A DNA stretch of 64,000 bases from Streptomyces gobiensis (GCF_021216675.1 NZ_CP086120.1:2214501-2278500), one strand, 5' to 3'; shown: positions 25,068 to 33,987, counted from the first letter of the stretch. A program made the numbers and translations. The notes: a model not told the origin generated them from the sequence alone.

Positions 25068-26090
25068 ATGCGAAAAAGTGTCTGCGCGCTTGCCGTTGCG
25101 GTGGGGCTGGTCGTGACGGGACCGGTGGGGGTGGCCGTCGCCGAGGGGCCCGAGTCCTTCACCATCGAGGATTCGCGGATCGTCGAGTCCAGCGGGCTGG
25201 CCGCCAGCAGCACCCATAAGGGGATCTACTGGACGCACAACGACAGCGGCTACGCGCCGAATGTCTACGCGGTGGACAGCAAGACCGGTAAGACGGTGGC
25301 TACGATCTCACTGAGCGGCATCGAGGGACGGGACCTGGAGGCGATCTCCATGGGCCCCGACGGTGATATCTACGTGGGCGATATCGGGGACAACCTCGGG
25401 GGGAACTGGCCCGAGGTGTGGATCTACCGCTTCGCCGAGCCCAAGGAGCTGCGCGACCAGACCATCCAGCCCACCCGCTACACCGTGCGCTACGCGGACG
25501 GCCCCCGCGACGCCGAGTCGCTGGCGGTGCACCCCACCACGGGCCGGGTCTATATCGTCGGCAAGAACGAGGACGGGGATGGGCTGTACGCGGGGCCCGA
25601 GGAGCTGTCGAGCAGCGGTGTGAACACCTTCCAACGAGTCGCCGGTATCGATCTATGGGCGACGGACGCCGCCTTCTCCCCGGATGGCAGCCGACTCGCG
25701 GTGCGCGGCTACTTCGGCGGGATCATGTACGCGTGGAAGGACGGAAAGCCCAAGCGGATCGGACGGCTGAGCGTGCCCATCCAGCGGCAGGGGGAGTCGA
25801 TGACCTTCACCCCGGACGGCCGGACGCTGATGTACGGCTCGGAGGGCGAGCGCAGCGAGGTACGGCCAGTGGAGCTGTCCGGGGAGCAGCTGCCGGTCAG
25901 CGTGGCAGAGCCGGAGGAGAAGGAGACGGAAGGGGAGAAGGGGGCGGGTGGCCCCGGGAAGTCCGGTGGCTCGGGGGGCGACGCCCCCGGTTCCGGGCAG
26001 GAGAGCAACCTCGTCCTCGGCGGGGTGGTCTTCGCGGTCGCGGCCGGGGCATGGATGGGGCTGCGGCGGCTGTTCCGGCGCCGCGACTGA
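25068..26090 (+). CDS. Secreted membrane-anchored beta-propeller-like protein
   Basis: A 340-residue exported protein. A signal peptide covers residues 1-26 (ALAVAVGLVVTGPVGVAVA). A repeat-containing beta-propeller-like body (about 30-275) has blade-like motifs such as SGIEGRDLEAISMGPDGDIY, AESLAVHPTTGRVYIVG and DAAFSPDGSRLAVRGY. A Glu/Lys/Gly-rich linker (about 285-315) leads to one membrane helix (VLGGVVFAVAAGAWMG) and a basic tail RRLFRRRD. No LPxTG signal is seen, so it is membrane-tethered. Function unknown; such propellers bind ligands or act as lyases. ATG 25068 has little ribosome site and may be leaderless. Confidence 0.75.
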   Translation: MRKSVCALAVAVGLVVTGPVGVAVAEGPESFTIEDSRIVESSGLAASSTHKGIYWTHNDSGYAPNVYAVDSKTGKTVATISLSGIEGRDLEAISMGPDGDIYVGDIGDNLGGNWPEVWIYRFAEPKELRDQTIQPTRYTVRYADGPRDAESLAVHPTTGRVYIVGKNEDGDGLYAGPEELSSSGVNTFQRVAGIDLWATDAAFSPDGSRLAVRGYFGGIMYAWKDGKPKRIGRLSVPIQRQGESMTFTPDGRTLMYGSEGERSEVRPVELSGEQLPVSVAEPEEKETEGEKGAGGPGKSGGSGGDAPGSGQESNLVLGGVVFAVAAGAWMGLRRLFRRRD

Positions 26091-26109
26091 AGGGACAGAC
26101 GGGGCGCGG

Positions 26110-26253
26110 TCAGCCCTGCTCGGCTAACGCGGTCCAAGCGGCGTACCGCGCGGGCTGGACCTCCACCGCCGGGGCGTTGATGGTCAGGCCGGGCATGCCG
26201 GCGAAGTGAAACGCCGTGGCGGCCACTTGGTTCGGGTGGCCGCCACCCGGTTG
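26110..26253 (-). pseudogene. Possible C-terminal gene remnant
   Basis: The minus-strand frame ends with a protein-like stretch (FHFAGMPGLTINAPAVEVQP then ARYAAWTALAEQG) before TGA at 26110. Upstream the frame dissolves into the palindromic element, so no complete gene exists. I do not recognise the family. Like the fragment at 24142, it may be a gene end cut off by the element. Confidence 0.3.
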
Positions 26254-26295
26254 GGCAGACCATATCGACGCGACGCCCCCGCAGTCGGCAGGCGG

Positions 26296-26463
26296 CGTGA
26301 GGGGGTGGGTAGGGGTGGGTTGTTCCGGACGCTTGCCCGTGATTTGTGGTCCGACACGGGCCTCACCGGCCAGCTCAACGTAACCGGCCGTCGGGCCGTA
26401 AATCATGGGTCCGGAACGGCCCACCCCGGACCGCCCCCGACCCACCCACGGCGGGAAGCCGAA
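26296..26463. repeat. Long palindromic element, right copy (inverted)
   Basis: An inverted copy of the element at 23885-24080. Arms TTCCGGAC (26323-26330) and GTCCGGAA (26409-26416) enclose a 78-base interior. The conserved outer sequence reads through GGGTGGGTAGGGGTGGGT on one side and CCGACCCACCCACGGCGGG on the other. It ends just before the P-type ATPase stop codon. Confidence 0.8.
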
Positions 26464-26482
26464 GGGGGACCGAAGTAACCGA

Positions 26483-28930
26483 TCACGTGGGGAATTTGCG
26501 GGCGACCAGGCGCCAGCAGAACTCCAGGCTCACCGCCGCCGCTGCCGCGATGGCGACCGCCGTCCAGGGCATCACCGCGCCCACCAGCCTCAGCCGGAAG
26601 AACTCCTGCAGCCAGGGAACGACCAGCACAACCAGGAAGCAGAGTCCCATGGTGAGCACGAGACCGATCCGCCACCAGGTATAGGGCCGGGCGACGATGA
26701 GCAGCACCCAGATCGCCACCAGGAAGAGGGTCAGCGTCGCCACGCTGGTCTCCGCGTCCAGCTCCCCCGGGCCCGAGTAGTAGAGCCGGGCCAGCAGATA
26801 CGCGGTGAATGTCGCGGTCGCGGCGATCAGACCGGCCGGGACGGCGTACCGCATCACCCGCCGTACGAAGTGCGGCTTGGCCCGTTCCTTGTTCGGCGCC
26901 AGCGCCAGAAAGAACGCCGGGACGCCGATCGTGAGCGTGGACAGCAGCGTCAGATGGCGGGGCAGGAAGGGGTACGGGATCTGCCAGATGATGACCAGCA
27001 TGGCGAGGAGGACCGAGTAGACGGTCTTGGTGAGGAAGAGGGTGGCGACGCGTTCGATGTTGCCGATGACCCGGCGGCCTTCGGCGACGACGGAGGGCAG
27101 AGTCGCGAAGCTGTTGTTCAGCAGGACGATCTGCGCGACGGCTTTGGTGGCCTCGGAGCCGGAGCCCATCGCGACGCCGATGTCGGCGTCCTTGAGGGCG
27201 AGGACGTCGTTGACCCCGTCGCCGGTCATGGCGACATCGTGGCCGCGGGCCTGGAGCGCGCCGACCATGTCCCGTTTCTGCTGCGGGGCGACCCGGCCGA
27301 ACACCGTGCTGTCCTCGATGGCCCGGGCCTTCGCTTCCGTGTCGTCGGGCAGCTGACGGGCGTCGACCGGGCCGTCGGCGCTCGGCAGGTTGAGCTTGCT
27401 GGCGACCGCGCCGGCGGAGACCGCGTTATCACCCGAGATTACCTTCGCCGCGACATCCTGCTCCTCGAAGTAGCGCAGGGTGTCAGCCGCGTCGGGGCGC
27501 AGCCGCTGCTCCAGTACGACCAGCGCCTGCGGGGCGACCGCCTCGGTGACCCGGGGGTCGTCCAGGGTCCGCTCGGCGCGGGCCAGCAGCAGCACCCGTA
27601 GCCCCTGAGCGTTCAGGTCCTCGGTTTCGGCGAGGTGGGGATCCTCGGCGGGCAGCAGTACATCGGGGGCGCCCAGCAGCCAGGTGCTGGACGTGCCGTC
27701 CGGCCCGTCGAAGGTGGCACCGCTGTACTTGCGGGCGGAGGAGAACGGCAGTGAGTCGGTGCACTGCCAGCCGTTGGCCTCATCGGACGGAAAGGCGTCG
27801 ATGATCGCCTGAAGGCTCGCGTTCGGCCGTGGATCGGCGTCCCCCAGCGCGCCCAGCACCTGCCGCAGGGAGGTGTCATCAGCGCCACCGAGGGGGCGCA
27901 GCTCGCTGACGTCCATGCCGCCCTGGGTGAGGGTGCCGGTCTTGTCCAGGCACACCACATCCACCCGTGCCAGCCCCTCAATCGCGGGCAGCTCCTGCAC
28001 CAGACAGCGCTGACGGCCCAGCCGGATGACGCCGATGGCGAAGGCGACGGAGGTGAGGAGGACCAGGCCCTCGGGGACCATGGGCACGATGCCCCCGACC
28101 ATCCGGCGGATGGCCTCGTAGACGTCCGCGTGCTCGATGAACAACTGGCTGATGATCAGGCCGATCGCGGCCGGGATCATCATGTAGGTGACGTATTTCA
28201 GGATGGTGCTGATGCCGCTGCGCAGCTCCGAGTGGACGAGGGTGAAGCGGGAGGCCTCTTCGGCGAGCTGAGCCGCGTAGGCCTCGCGGCCGACCTTGGT
28301 GGCGGTGAAGGCGCCGCCACCGGCGACCACGAAGCTGCCGGACATCACCGCGTCCCCCGGCTGCTTGACCACGGGGTCGGCCTCGCCGGTCAGCAGTGAC
28401 TCATCGATCTCCAGGCTGTCGGATTCGGCCACCTCGCCGTCGACGACGACCTTGTCGCCGGGGCTCAGCTCGATCACATCGTCGAGGACGATCGCTCCGG
28501 TGGGGAGCTCGGCGCGCTGCCCGTCCCGGCGCACGGTCGGTCTCGCCTCACCGATGACCGCCAGATTGTCGAGGGTCTTCTTGGCCCGTAGCTCCTGGAT
28601 GATGCCGATCCCCGTATTGGCGATGATCACAAAGCCGAACAGGCCGTCCTGGATCGGGCCGACGACCAGAATGATCGCGAACAGCACTCCGAGGATCGCG
28701 TTGAACCGGGTGAAGACATTGGCCCGGATGATGTCGGTGGCCGAACGCGATGACCGTACGGGTACGTCGTTGACCTGTCCTCTGGCTACCCGCTCGGCCA
28801 CCTCGGCTGAGGTCAGCCCGCTGGCAGCCGGGACCTTCGGATGGGTTTGGCCGCTGTCCTGCCCGCACTCCCCGGCCCCGGCCTCGGGGGCGGCGTCGGC
28901 GTCGGCGTCAGCTTCGGCCCGTTGCGTCAT
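26483..28930 (-). CDS. P-type cation-transporting ATPase (CtpE-like)
   Basis: An 815-residue P-type ATPase. In order: a disordered acidic N-terminus (1-38, AEADADADAAPEAG), a short cation-ATPase N domain, and the actuator with LTGEADPV. A membrane-helix pair carries MVPEGL, followed by the phosphorylation site CLDKTGTLTQGG. The nucleotide domain and the hinge MTGDGVNDVLALKDADIGVAMG come next, then several C-terminal helices. No heavy-metal-binding domain or CPC motif is present. The MVPEGL motif and overall form resemble mycobacterial CtpE, reported to import calcium; the ion here is inferred. ATG 28930 gives the family length. DUF2530 lies 67 bases upstream on the same strand. Confidence 0.9.
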   Translation of the reverse strand: MTQRAEADADADAAPEAGAGECGQDSGQTHPKVPAASGLTSAEVAERVARGQVNDVPVRSSRSATDIIRANVFTRFNAILGVLFAIILVVGPIQDGLFGFVIIANTGIGIIQELRAKKTLDNLAVIGEARPTVRRDGQRAELPTGAIVLDDVIELSPGDKVVVDGEVAESDSLEIDESLLTGEADPVVKQPGDAVMSGSFVVAGGGAFTATKVGREAYAAQLAEEASRFTLVHSELRSGISTILKYVTYMMIPAAIGLIISQLFIEHADVYEAIRRMVGGIVPMVPEGLVLLTSVAFAIGVIRLGRQRCLVQELPAIEGLARVDVVCLDKTGTLTQGGMDVSELRPLGGADDTSLRQVLGALGDADPRPNASLQAIIDAFPSDEANGWQCTDSLPFSSARKYSGATFDGPDGTSSTWLLGAPDVLLPAEDPHLAETEDLNAQGLRVLLLARAERTLDDPRVTEAVAPQALVVLEQRLRPDAADTLRYFEEQDVAAKVISGDNAVSAGAVASKLNLPSADGPVDARQLPDDTEAKARAIEDSTVFGRVAPQQKRDMVGALQARGHDVAMTGDGVNDVLALKDADIGVAMGSGSEATKAVAQIVLLNNSFATLPSVVAEGRRVIGNIERVATLFLTKTVYSVLLAMLVIIWQIPYPFLPRHLTLLSTLTIGVPAFFLALAPNKERAKPHFVRRVMRYAVPAGLIAATATFTAYLLARLYYSGPGELDAETSVATLTLFLVAIWVLLIVARPYTWWRIGLVLTMGLCFLVVLVVPWLQEFFRLRLVGAVMPWTAVAIAAAAAVSLEFCWRLVARKFPT

Positions 28931-28997
28931 GTCTTCGACGGTAAGCGGCTTTCCGCTGCTTTGCGCGCAGCCGGGCGCTACCGATCGCTACCGGTCG

Positions 28998-29270
28998 CTA
29001 CTGGTCAGGGGTGCCCTGGTCCTTCGTACGGCGGATCGCCTTCTCCCGGGCGCGGACGTACCAGATGCCGATCAGGCCCAGGCCCGCACCGGCCAGACAG
29101 GTCCAGATCCACCAGTCGTAGTCACGGTCCGCGTACCAGCGGTAGAAGGGGAGCTGGACGAGGAAGAGCACAAACCAGATGATGGTGCCGCCGGTGACGG
29201 TGGCGACGACATTGCCCTCCAGCGGCTCCGGTGCCTGGCGGTCACCGCTCGTCCACTTCTTCAAGCGCAT
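28998..29270 (-). CDS. DUF2530 membrane protein
   Basis: A 90-residue actinobacterial membrane protein. The N-terminal APEPLEGNVVATVTGGTIIW is the DUF2530 hallmark. Two membrane helices (about 27-43 and 54-72) are joined by FYRWYADRDYDWW, and a basic tail follows. Function unknown. ATG 29270 (MRLKKWTSG) is chosen over longer frames that lack homology-like character. It is probably co-transcribed with the P-type ATPase downstream. Confidence 0.88.
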   Translation of the reverse strand: MRLKKWTSGDRQAPEPLEGNVVATVTGGTIIWFVLFLVQLPFYRWYADRDYDWWIWTCLAGAGLGLIGIWYVRAREKAIRRTKDQGTPDQ

Positions 29271-29334
29271 GGTCTGGGCCAGCCTCTCCGGTTCTGGTGT
29301 GGCACCAGCGTAACCAGTGCCCGCGGCCCCGGAC

Positions 29335-29517
29335 TCAGCCGAGCCGGTAGAAGCGTTCCGTCTCCTCGACGGAGGCCTTGAAGCGTTCGTCGAAGTCATC
29401 CCGTATGAGCGTCCGGACGACATAGTCCTGGACGCTCATCTGTCGTTTGGCGGCGTGCGCGCTGAGCCGGTTGAACAGCTCACCGTCTATCCGCAGGCTG
29501 AGCACCTTCGATGTCAT
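29335..29517 (-). CDS. Ribbon-helix-helix DNA-binding protein
   Basis: A small 60-residue protein with an RHH/Arc-like fold: a beta strand KVLSLRIDGELFNRLSAHA followed by two helices (AAKRQMSVQDYVVRTLIRDD). The acidic tail ends RFYRLG. Members act as antitoxins or small regulators, but no toxin gene adjoins. ATG 29517 starts immediately beside a 14-base palindrome that would suit autoregulation. A 90-residue version from 29607 would add Cys/Arg-rich sequence unlike the fold. Confidence 0.75.
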   Translation of the reverse strand: MTSKVLSLRIDGELFNRLSAHAAKRQMSVQDYVVRTLIRDDFDERFKASVEETERFYRLG

Positions 29518-29518
29518 A

Positions 29519-29532
29519 CGGACCACGGTCCG
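29519..29532. promoter_or_regulatory. Palindrome at the RHH gene start
   Basis: CGGACC-AC-GGTCCG is a perfect inverted repeat adjoining ATG 29517. Its position at the start codon suits autorepression by the small RHH protein. Confidence 0.4.
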
Positions 29533-29608
29533 GGAGGGCCGGGCGTGCGGTGTCAGTTTCCCGCACACCCTCACTCTTTCGTGTGAAAGGGAACACGGAA
29601 AATCCACT

Positions 29609-29640
29609 GGTAGTTAGGCGAGCTAATGAGTTACTCTAAC
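29609..29640 (+). promoter_or_regulatory. MarR promoter with inverted-repeat operator
   Basis: TACTCT (29632-29637) is a likely -10, placing transcription start at or next to ATG 29645 (leaderless). TTAG-GCGAG-CTAA (29614-29626) is an inverted repeat between the -35 and -10 positions, where a MarR repressor would block initiation. Confidence 0.5.
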
Positions 29641-29644
29641 GACC

Positions 29645-30082
29645 ATGCCGGAACTGACCCAGGGGCAGGACGCTGCCGCCGTGAACGCCCTTCGCTCCTC
29701 GATCATGCGAATCTCCCGCCGCCTGAGGCACCAGCGGGTCGATGAATCGCTCAGCCCGACCGAGATGTCGGTGCTCGGCACCCTGGCCCGCTGCGGCTCC
29801 GCCAGTCCCGGGGAGCTTGCCCGCAGGGAGCATGTGCAGCCGCCGTCCATGACCCGGATCGTGGCGATGCTGGAGGCCAAGGGGCTCGTACGGCTGGAGC
29901 CGCACCCCGAGGACCGTCGGCAGAAAGTGGTCACCCAGACCGAGCTGGCCGAGTCCATGCTCGCCGCCAGCCGTACCAAGCGGAACGCCTGGCTGGCGGA
30001 GCTGGCCGGTCAGCTCGACGAGGACGAGTGGGCGAAGCTGCGCGAGGCGGCGCCCGTTTTGGAGAGGCTCGCGCATCTGTAA
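29645..30082 (+). CDS. MarR-family regulator
   Basis: A 145-residue winged helix-turn-helix repressor. The recognition region is SPGELARREHVQPPSMTRIVAMLEA and the wing is GLVRLEPHPEDRRQKVVTQTE, both diagnostic of MarR. It is followed after 31 bases by an MFS transporter on the same strand with its own ribosome site. This is the standard arrangement for a drug-responsive repressor-efflux pair. ATG 29645 directly follows the promoter -10, suggesting a leaderless message. Confidence 0.9.
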   Translation: MPELTQGQDAAAVNALRSSIMRISRRLRHQRVDESLSPTEMSVLGTLARCGSASPGELARREHVQPPSMTRIVAMLEAKGLVRLEPHPEDRRQKVVTQTELAESMLAASRTKRNAWLAELAGQLDEDEWAKLREAAPVLERLAHL

Positions 30083-30113
30083 GGAGAGACCTTTTAAAGG
30101 AGGCGAACACCCA

Positions 30114-31481
30114 TTGAGTACGGGACCCGGACCACACTCCGCCCCCGCACCCCAGAAGACCTCGATGTTCAGCTCACTGAAGATCCGTAACTACCGGCTC
30201 TTCGCGATGGGCCAGATGGTGTCCAACACCGGTACCTGGATGCAGCGCATCGCCCAGGACTGGCTGGTCCACAGCCTCACCGGCTCGGCCACCGCCGTCG
30301 GACTGACCGTGGCCCTGCAGTTCCTTCCCATGCTGCTCTTCGGCCTGTACGGCGGTGTCATCGCCGATCGCTACCCCAAGCGCCGACTGCTCCTCATCAC
30401 CCAGTCGATGATGGGACTGACCGGTCTCGCGCTGGCCGCGCTGACGCTCAGCGGGCAGGTGAACGTCTGGCACGTATACGCACTCGCCTTCGCCCTCGGT
30501 CTCGCCACGGTCGTCGACAACCCGGCCCGGCAGACCTTTGTCTCCGAGATGGTCGGCCCCCTCCAGCTGCGTAACGCGGTCTCACTCAACTCCGCCAACT
30601 TCCAGTCCGCCCGGCTCGTCGGCCCGGCCGTCGCGGGTGTCATGATCACCGCCGTGGGCAGCGGCTGGGCCTTCCTGCTGAACGGGCTCTCCTTTATCGC
30701 GCCCCTCACCGGTCTGCTGCTGATGCGGACCGCCGAGCTGCACAAGACCAAGCGTGCGCCCCGGGCCAAGGGGCAGCTCCGGGAAGGGCTGCACTACGTC
30801 CGCAGCCGGCCAGAGCTGATGTGGCCCATCATCCTCGTCGGCTTCATCGGCACCTTCGGCTTCAACTTCCCGATCTGGCTCACCGCCTTCACCGACCGTG
30901 TCTTCCACCAGGATGCCGGGGCATACAGCCTGCTCAACGTCCTGATGGCGGTTGGCTCGTTGACCGGCGCACTGCTTGCCGCCCGGCGCAACTCCTCCCG
31001 GATGCGGCTGATGGTCGGTGCCGCCGCGCTCTTCGGTGCGCTGGTGATGGCAGCGGCCCTCGCCCCGTCGTTCTGGCTCTTCGCCGCGCTGATGCTGCCC
31101 ATCGGCATGATGGGGCTGACCTTCAATGTCACCGCGAATTCCAGTGTCCAGCTGGCCACGGACCCGGCCATGCGGGGGCGGGTCATGAGCCTGTTCATGA
31201 TGGTTTTCTTCGGCGGTACGCCGATCGGCGGCCCGCTCATGGGCTGGATCACGGACACCTACGGTCCCCGTATCGGCCTGCTCGCAGGCGGTGCGATCGC
31301 GGTACTGGCCGCCGCGCTGGTGGGGCTGGTACTCGCCCGGATCACCGGGCTGCGGCTGCGGGTCAGGGTGCGCCGGGGATCGCGCGGGGTCGCCTTTGTG
31401 CCCCGGGCGCGTACGGCGCCGCCCGCAGGGCCCCTGAAACGTGAGCCCGACCGGGTGCTCAGCCCGGTATCGCAGGGCTGA
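30114..31481 (+). CDS. MFS efflux transporter
   Basis: A 455-residue major facilitator with about 12 membrane helices and the motif A loop GGVIADRYPKRRLL between helices 2 and 3. NPARQTFVSEMVG and NSANFQSARLVGPAVAG place it in the DHA3/TMEM-like (DUF894) exporter group that includes macrolide-type efflux proteins. The start is TTG 30114, supported by an ideal AAAGGAGG ten bases upstream. A basic, disordered C-terminus follows the last helix. Probably co-regulated with the MarR gene before it; substrate unknown. Confidence 0.88.
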   Translation: MSTGPGPHSAPAPQKTSMFSSLKIRNYRLFAMGQMVSNTGTWMQRIAQDWLVHSLTGSATAVGLTVALQFLPMLLFGLYGGVIADRYPKRRLLLITQSMMGLTGLALAALTLSGQVNVWHVYALAFALGLATVVDNPARQTFVSEMVGPLQLRNAVSLNSANFQSARLVGPAVAGVMITAVGSGWAFLLNGLSFIAPLTGLLLMRTAELHKTKRAPRAKGQLREGLHYVRSRPELMWPIILVGFIGTFGFNFPIWLTAFTDRVFHQDAGAYSLLNVLMAVGSLTGALLAARRNSSRMRLMVGAAALFGALVMAAALAPSFWLFAALMLPIGMMGLTFNVTANSSVQLATDPAMRGRVMSLFMMVFFGGTPIGGPLMGWITDTYGPRIGLLAGGAIAVLAAALVGLVLARITGLRLRVRVRRGSRGVAFVPRARTAPPAGPLKREPDRVLSPVSQG

Positions 31482-31511
31482 GACGGAAGAGACGAGTGAG
31501 ACGCTGGGGCG

Positions 31512-32108
31512 ATGAGACTCTTCGCCGCCGTGATCCCGCCGGAGTCCGTAGCCCATCAGCTGGGTGCCGCGGTCGCCCCGCTGCACACCCTGCCGGGGGC
31601 TGACCGGCTGCGGTGGACCGAGCCAGCCGGATGGCACTTCACCATCGCCTTCTACGGTGAGGTGGCCGAGGAGAAGCTGCCCGAGCTGTCCGTCCGGCTG
31701 GAGCGTGCGGCGAAGCGGCACCACCCCTTTGAGGTGTGCTTCAGCGGGGGCGGCCGCTTCGGTGACCGGGCGCTGTGGATCGGGGTCGCCGGAGCGGAGG
31801 CCCGCGAGGCGATGGCGCGCCTGGCGGCCACCGCACAGGCCGCCGGGCGGCGCGCGGGCGTAACCCATGAGGACCCCCACGCCTATACGGCGCATCTGAC
31901 GATCGCCCGCAGCCGGGAACGGGGCCGGCCCCGGGCCCCGGGCGGCCGGGTGGCGCTGCTGCCCTACACCGAGGCGCTGGCCGACTTCGCGTCGGTGACC
32001 TGGGAGGTTGGCGAGCTGGTCCTGCTGCACAGCCGACCGCCGGTCTCCGGAGTGCCGGGTGAGCGGCCCCGCTATGAGCGAGTGGCGGGCTGGCCGCTGG
32101 GCGGGTGA
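31512..32108 (+). CDS. thpR: RNA 2',3'-cyclic phosphodiesterase (2'-5' RNA ligase family)
   Basis: A 198-residue protein of the 2H phosphoesterase superfamily. The two catalytic motifs are HFTI (near residue 43) and HLTI (near 129). It begins MRLFAAVIPPESV, as ThpR proteins do. The enzyme opens 2',3'-cyclic phosphate RNA ends in vitro and can ligate tRNA halves with a 2'-5' bond. The ATG lies 30 bases after the MFS stop on the same strand. Confidence 0.88.
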   Translation: MRLFAAVIPPESVAHQLGAAVAPLHTLPGADRLRWTEPAGWHFTIAFYGEVAEEKLPELSVRLERAAKRHHPFEVCFSGGGRFGDRALWIGVAGAEAREAMARLAATAQAAGRRAGVTHEDPHAYTAHLTIARSRERGRPRAPGGRVALLPYTEALADFASVTWEVGELVLLHSRPPVSGVPGERPRYERVAGWPLGG

Positions 32109-32131
32109 CTCAGGCGGTTACCGTGGAGGGT

Positions 32132-32221
32132 GTGAACTCCAAGACCCGTATCCGTATCGTGACCGGCACGCTGGTGCTGCTGTTCGCTGTCGTCTCGGTG
32201 GCGGCCGCGCTCGGTAAGTAA
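32132..32221 (+). CDS. 29-residue single-helix membrane peptide
   Basis: GTG 32132 follows a GGAGGG ribosome site at 32125-32130. The peptide MNSKTRIRIVTGTLVLLFAV ends with VSVAAALGK. A basic N-terminus, one hydrophobic helix and a short tail predict a membrane microprotein. It sits 23 bases after thpR on the same strand. Codon use fits real coding (G or C in most third positions). Function unknown. Confidence 0.55.
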   Translation: MNSKTRIRIVTGTLVLLFAVVSVAAALGK

Positions 32222-32277
32222 GCGCGGGAAGCAAGCGCGGCCGCCGCGCTCACCGGCTTCGGCTCACCGGCTCCGGC

Positions 32278-33273
32278 TCACCAGGCGAACGCTTCGGGCG
32301 ACGGACCCGGGCCCGGGAAGATCTCCTCCAGCGCCGCCAGGAGCTCGTCACCGAGCTCCAGCCGGACCGCGCCCAGCGCCGAAGTGAGCTGATCGGTGGT
32401 ACGGGGGCCGACGATCGGCCCGGTCACTCCTGGCCGGGTCAGCAGCCAGGCCAGCGCGACCTGGCCCGGCTCCAGACCGTGCTTCTCCAGCAGATTCTCG
32501 TACGCCTGAATCTGCTCACGGATCCTGGTGTTCCGCAGCGCGTCCGCGGAGCGGCCGGAGGCCGAACGTGCGGCGCTGCCCTCGCGCTCCTTACGGATCG
32601 CACCGCCGAGCAGCCCGCCGTGCAGCGGGGACCACGGGATCACCCCGAGGCCGTAGGCCTGTGCGGCCGGGATGACCTCCATCTCGGCACGGCGCTCGGC
32701 GAGGTTGTACAGGCACTGCTCGCTGACGAGGCCCAGGCTGCCCCGGCGGGCGGCGATTTCATTGGCCCGGGCGATATGCCATCCGGCGTGGTTCGACGAA
32801 CCGGCGTAGAGGATCTTGCCCTGCTGCACAAGGACATCGATGGCCTGCCAGATCTCTTCCCACGGGGTGCGGCGGTCGACGTGGTGGAACTGGTACAGGT
32901 CGATGTAGTCGGTCTGGAGCCGCTTGAGGCTCGCGTCGACGGCGCGCCGGATATTGAGAGCGGAGAGCCGGTCGTGGTTGGGCCAGCTGTCGCCGTCCAG
33001 GCCCATGTTCCCGTAGACCTTGGTGGCCAGGACGACCTTGTCGCGACGGTCGCCGCCCTTGGCGAACCAGGTTCCGATGATCTCCTCGGTGCGGCCCTTG
33101 TTCTCCCCCCAGCCATAGACATTGGCGGTGTCGAAGAGGTTGACGCCCGCGTCAAGCGCGGCGTCCATGATGACGTGGCTTTCGGCCTCATCGGTCTGCG
33201 GGCCGAAGTTCATCGTCCCGAGGACGAGTCGGCTGACCTTGAGTCCCGTACGTCCGAGCTGCGTGTACTTCAT
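32278..33273 (-). CDS. Aldo/keto reductase
   Basis: A 331-residue NADPH-dependent aldo/keto reductase with a TIM barrel. Catalytic features are NLFDTANVYGWGENKGRTEE (Asp and Tyr), LATKVYGNMG (Lys) and YQFHHVDRRTPWEE (His). The C-terminal NADP region is VTGPIVGPRTTDQL. The KYTQLGRTGLKVSRLVLGTM start and insert lengths match the YhdN/Tas-like group. ATG 33273 is preferred; an in-frame TTG at 33285 gives four extra residues. Substrate unknown. Confidence 0.9.
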   Translation of the reverse strand: MKYTQLGRTGLKVSRLVLGTMNFGPQTDEAESHVIMDAALDAGVNLFDTANVYGWGENKGRTEEIIGTWFAKGGDRRDKVVLATKVYGNMGLDGDSWPNHDRLSALNIRRAVDASLKRLQTDYIDLYQFHHVDRRTPWEEIWQAIDVLVQQGKILYAGSSNHAGWHIARANEIAARRGSLGLVSEQCLYNLAERRAEMEVIPAAQAYGLGVIPWSPLHGGLLGGAIRKEREGSAARSASGRSADALRNTRIREQIQAYENLLEKHGLEPGQVALAWLLTRPGVTGPIVGPRTTDQLTSALGAVRLELGDELLAALEEIFPGPGPSPEAFAW

Positions 33274-33434
33274 GGGTTCAGCCAAGCGGTTCGAGCTGGC
33301 TCAAAGCAAGGGCGGCAGGCGGGTGAGCAGGCTGCTGCCCGGCCGTACGTTGCTGGCTTTCCCGCCGTGGGGGTCTTCCCTCCCACCCGCCCGTTGAGCC
33401 GCTACGCCCCGGGGACAGCCCGCCCCGGCCCGGC

Positions 33435-33863
33435 TCAGTAGGCACGGGCGCGAACGAGCGTAACTCGGATTACGGCGGAGTACTCGGAGAAGGCCTCTTC
33501 GGGGGTGATTCCCTCAGCGCGCATCATCTCCGCATACTTCTCGATGTAGGCCGAGGCCTCGTCATCGCTCAGGGGCGCCGCGTCGACAGTGGCCACTCCC
33601 TCAAGAGTGAGAACCCCACCGTCTTCAGCTTCTCGCTCCGTATCGAGATGCAACGCGACCTTGGCGTTGCTGTGGAGGTTCCGAATCTTCGGCGCACTCG
33701 GCTGGCTGATAATCAGGAACCCCGCACCAGCCCAGACGAACCCGACCGGCGATGTCTGGGGTTGCCCATCGGGTCGCACGGTCGTCAGCCAGATGGTCTT
33801 CTCGTCGTTGAGGCGCTGCTCCGCTTTGGCACGCCTCTCACCTTCCAAGCTGGGGAGGCTCAT
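33435..33863 (-). CDS. PPOX-class (F420- or flavin-dependent) split-barrel protein
   Basis: A 142-residue pyridoxamine-oxidase-fold protein of the TIGR03618-like group. The strand pattern KTIWLTTVRPDGQPQTSPVG and the cofactor-contact PKIRNLHSNAKVALHLDTE are typical. Many actinobacterial relatives bind F420; flavin or no cofactor is also possible. ATG 33863 (MSLPSLEGE) is chosen over an upstream ATG at 33908. It is followed on the same strand by no gene until the aldo/keto reductase. Confidence 0.8.
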   Translation of the reverse strand: MSLPSLEGERRAKAEQRLNDEKTIWLTTVRPDGQPQTSPVGFVWAGAGFLIISQPSAPKIRNLHSNAKVALHLDTEREAEDGGVLTLEGVATVDAAPLSDDEASAYIEKYAEMMRAEGITPEEAFSEYSAVIRVTLVRARAY

Positions 33864-33987
33864 GATGCTTGCCCACTTCGTCGCCGTGATCCGGAGCCCT
33901 CTGGCCACCCACCCATCGGTCTACCCCGAAGGTACCGCCCGTCGGGTCCATCGCAAGGCGGACGCCTTCCCGGCTGGTGAGACGGGC

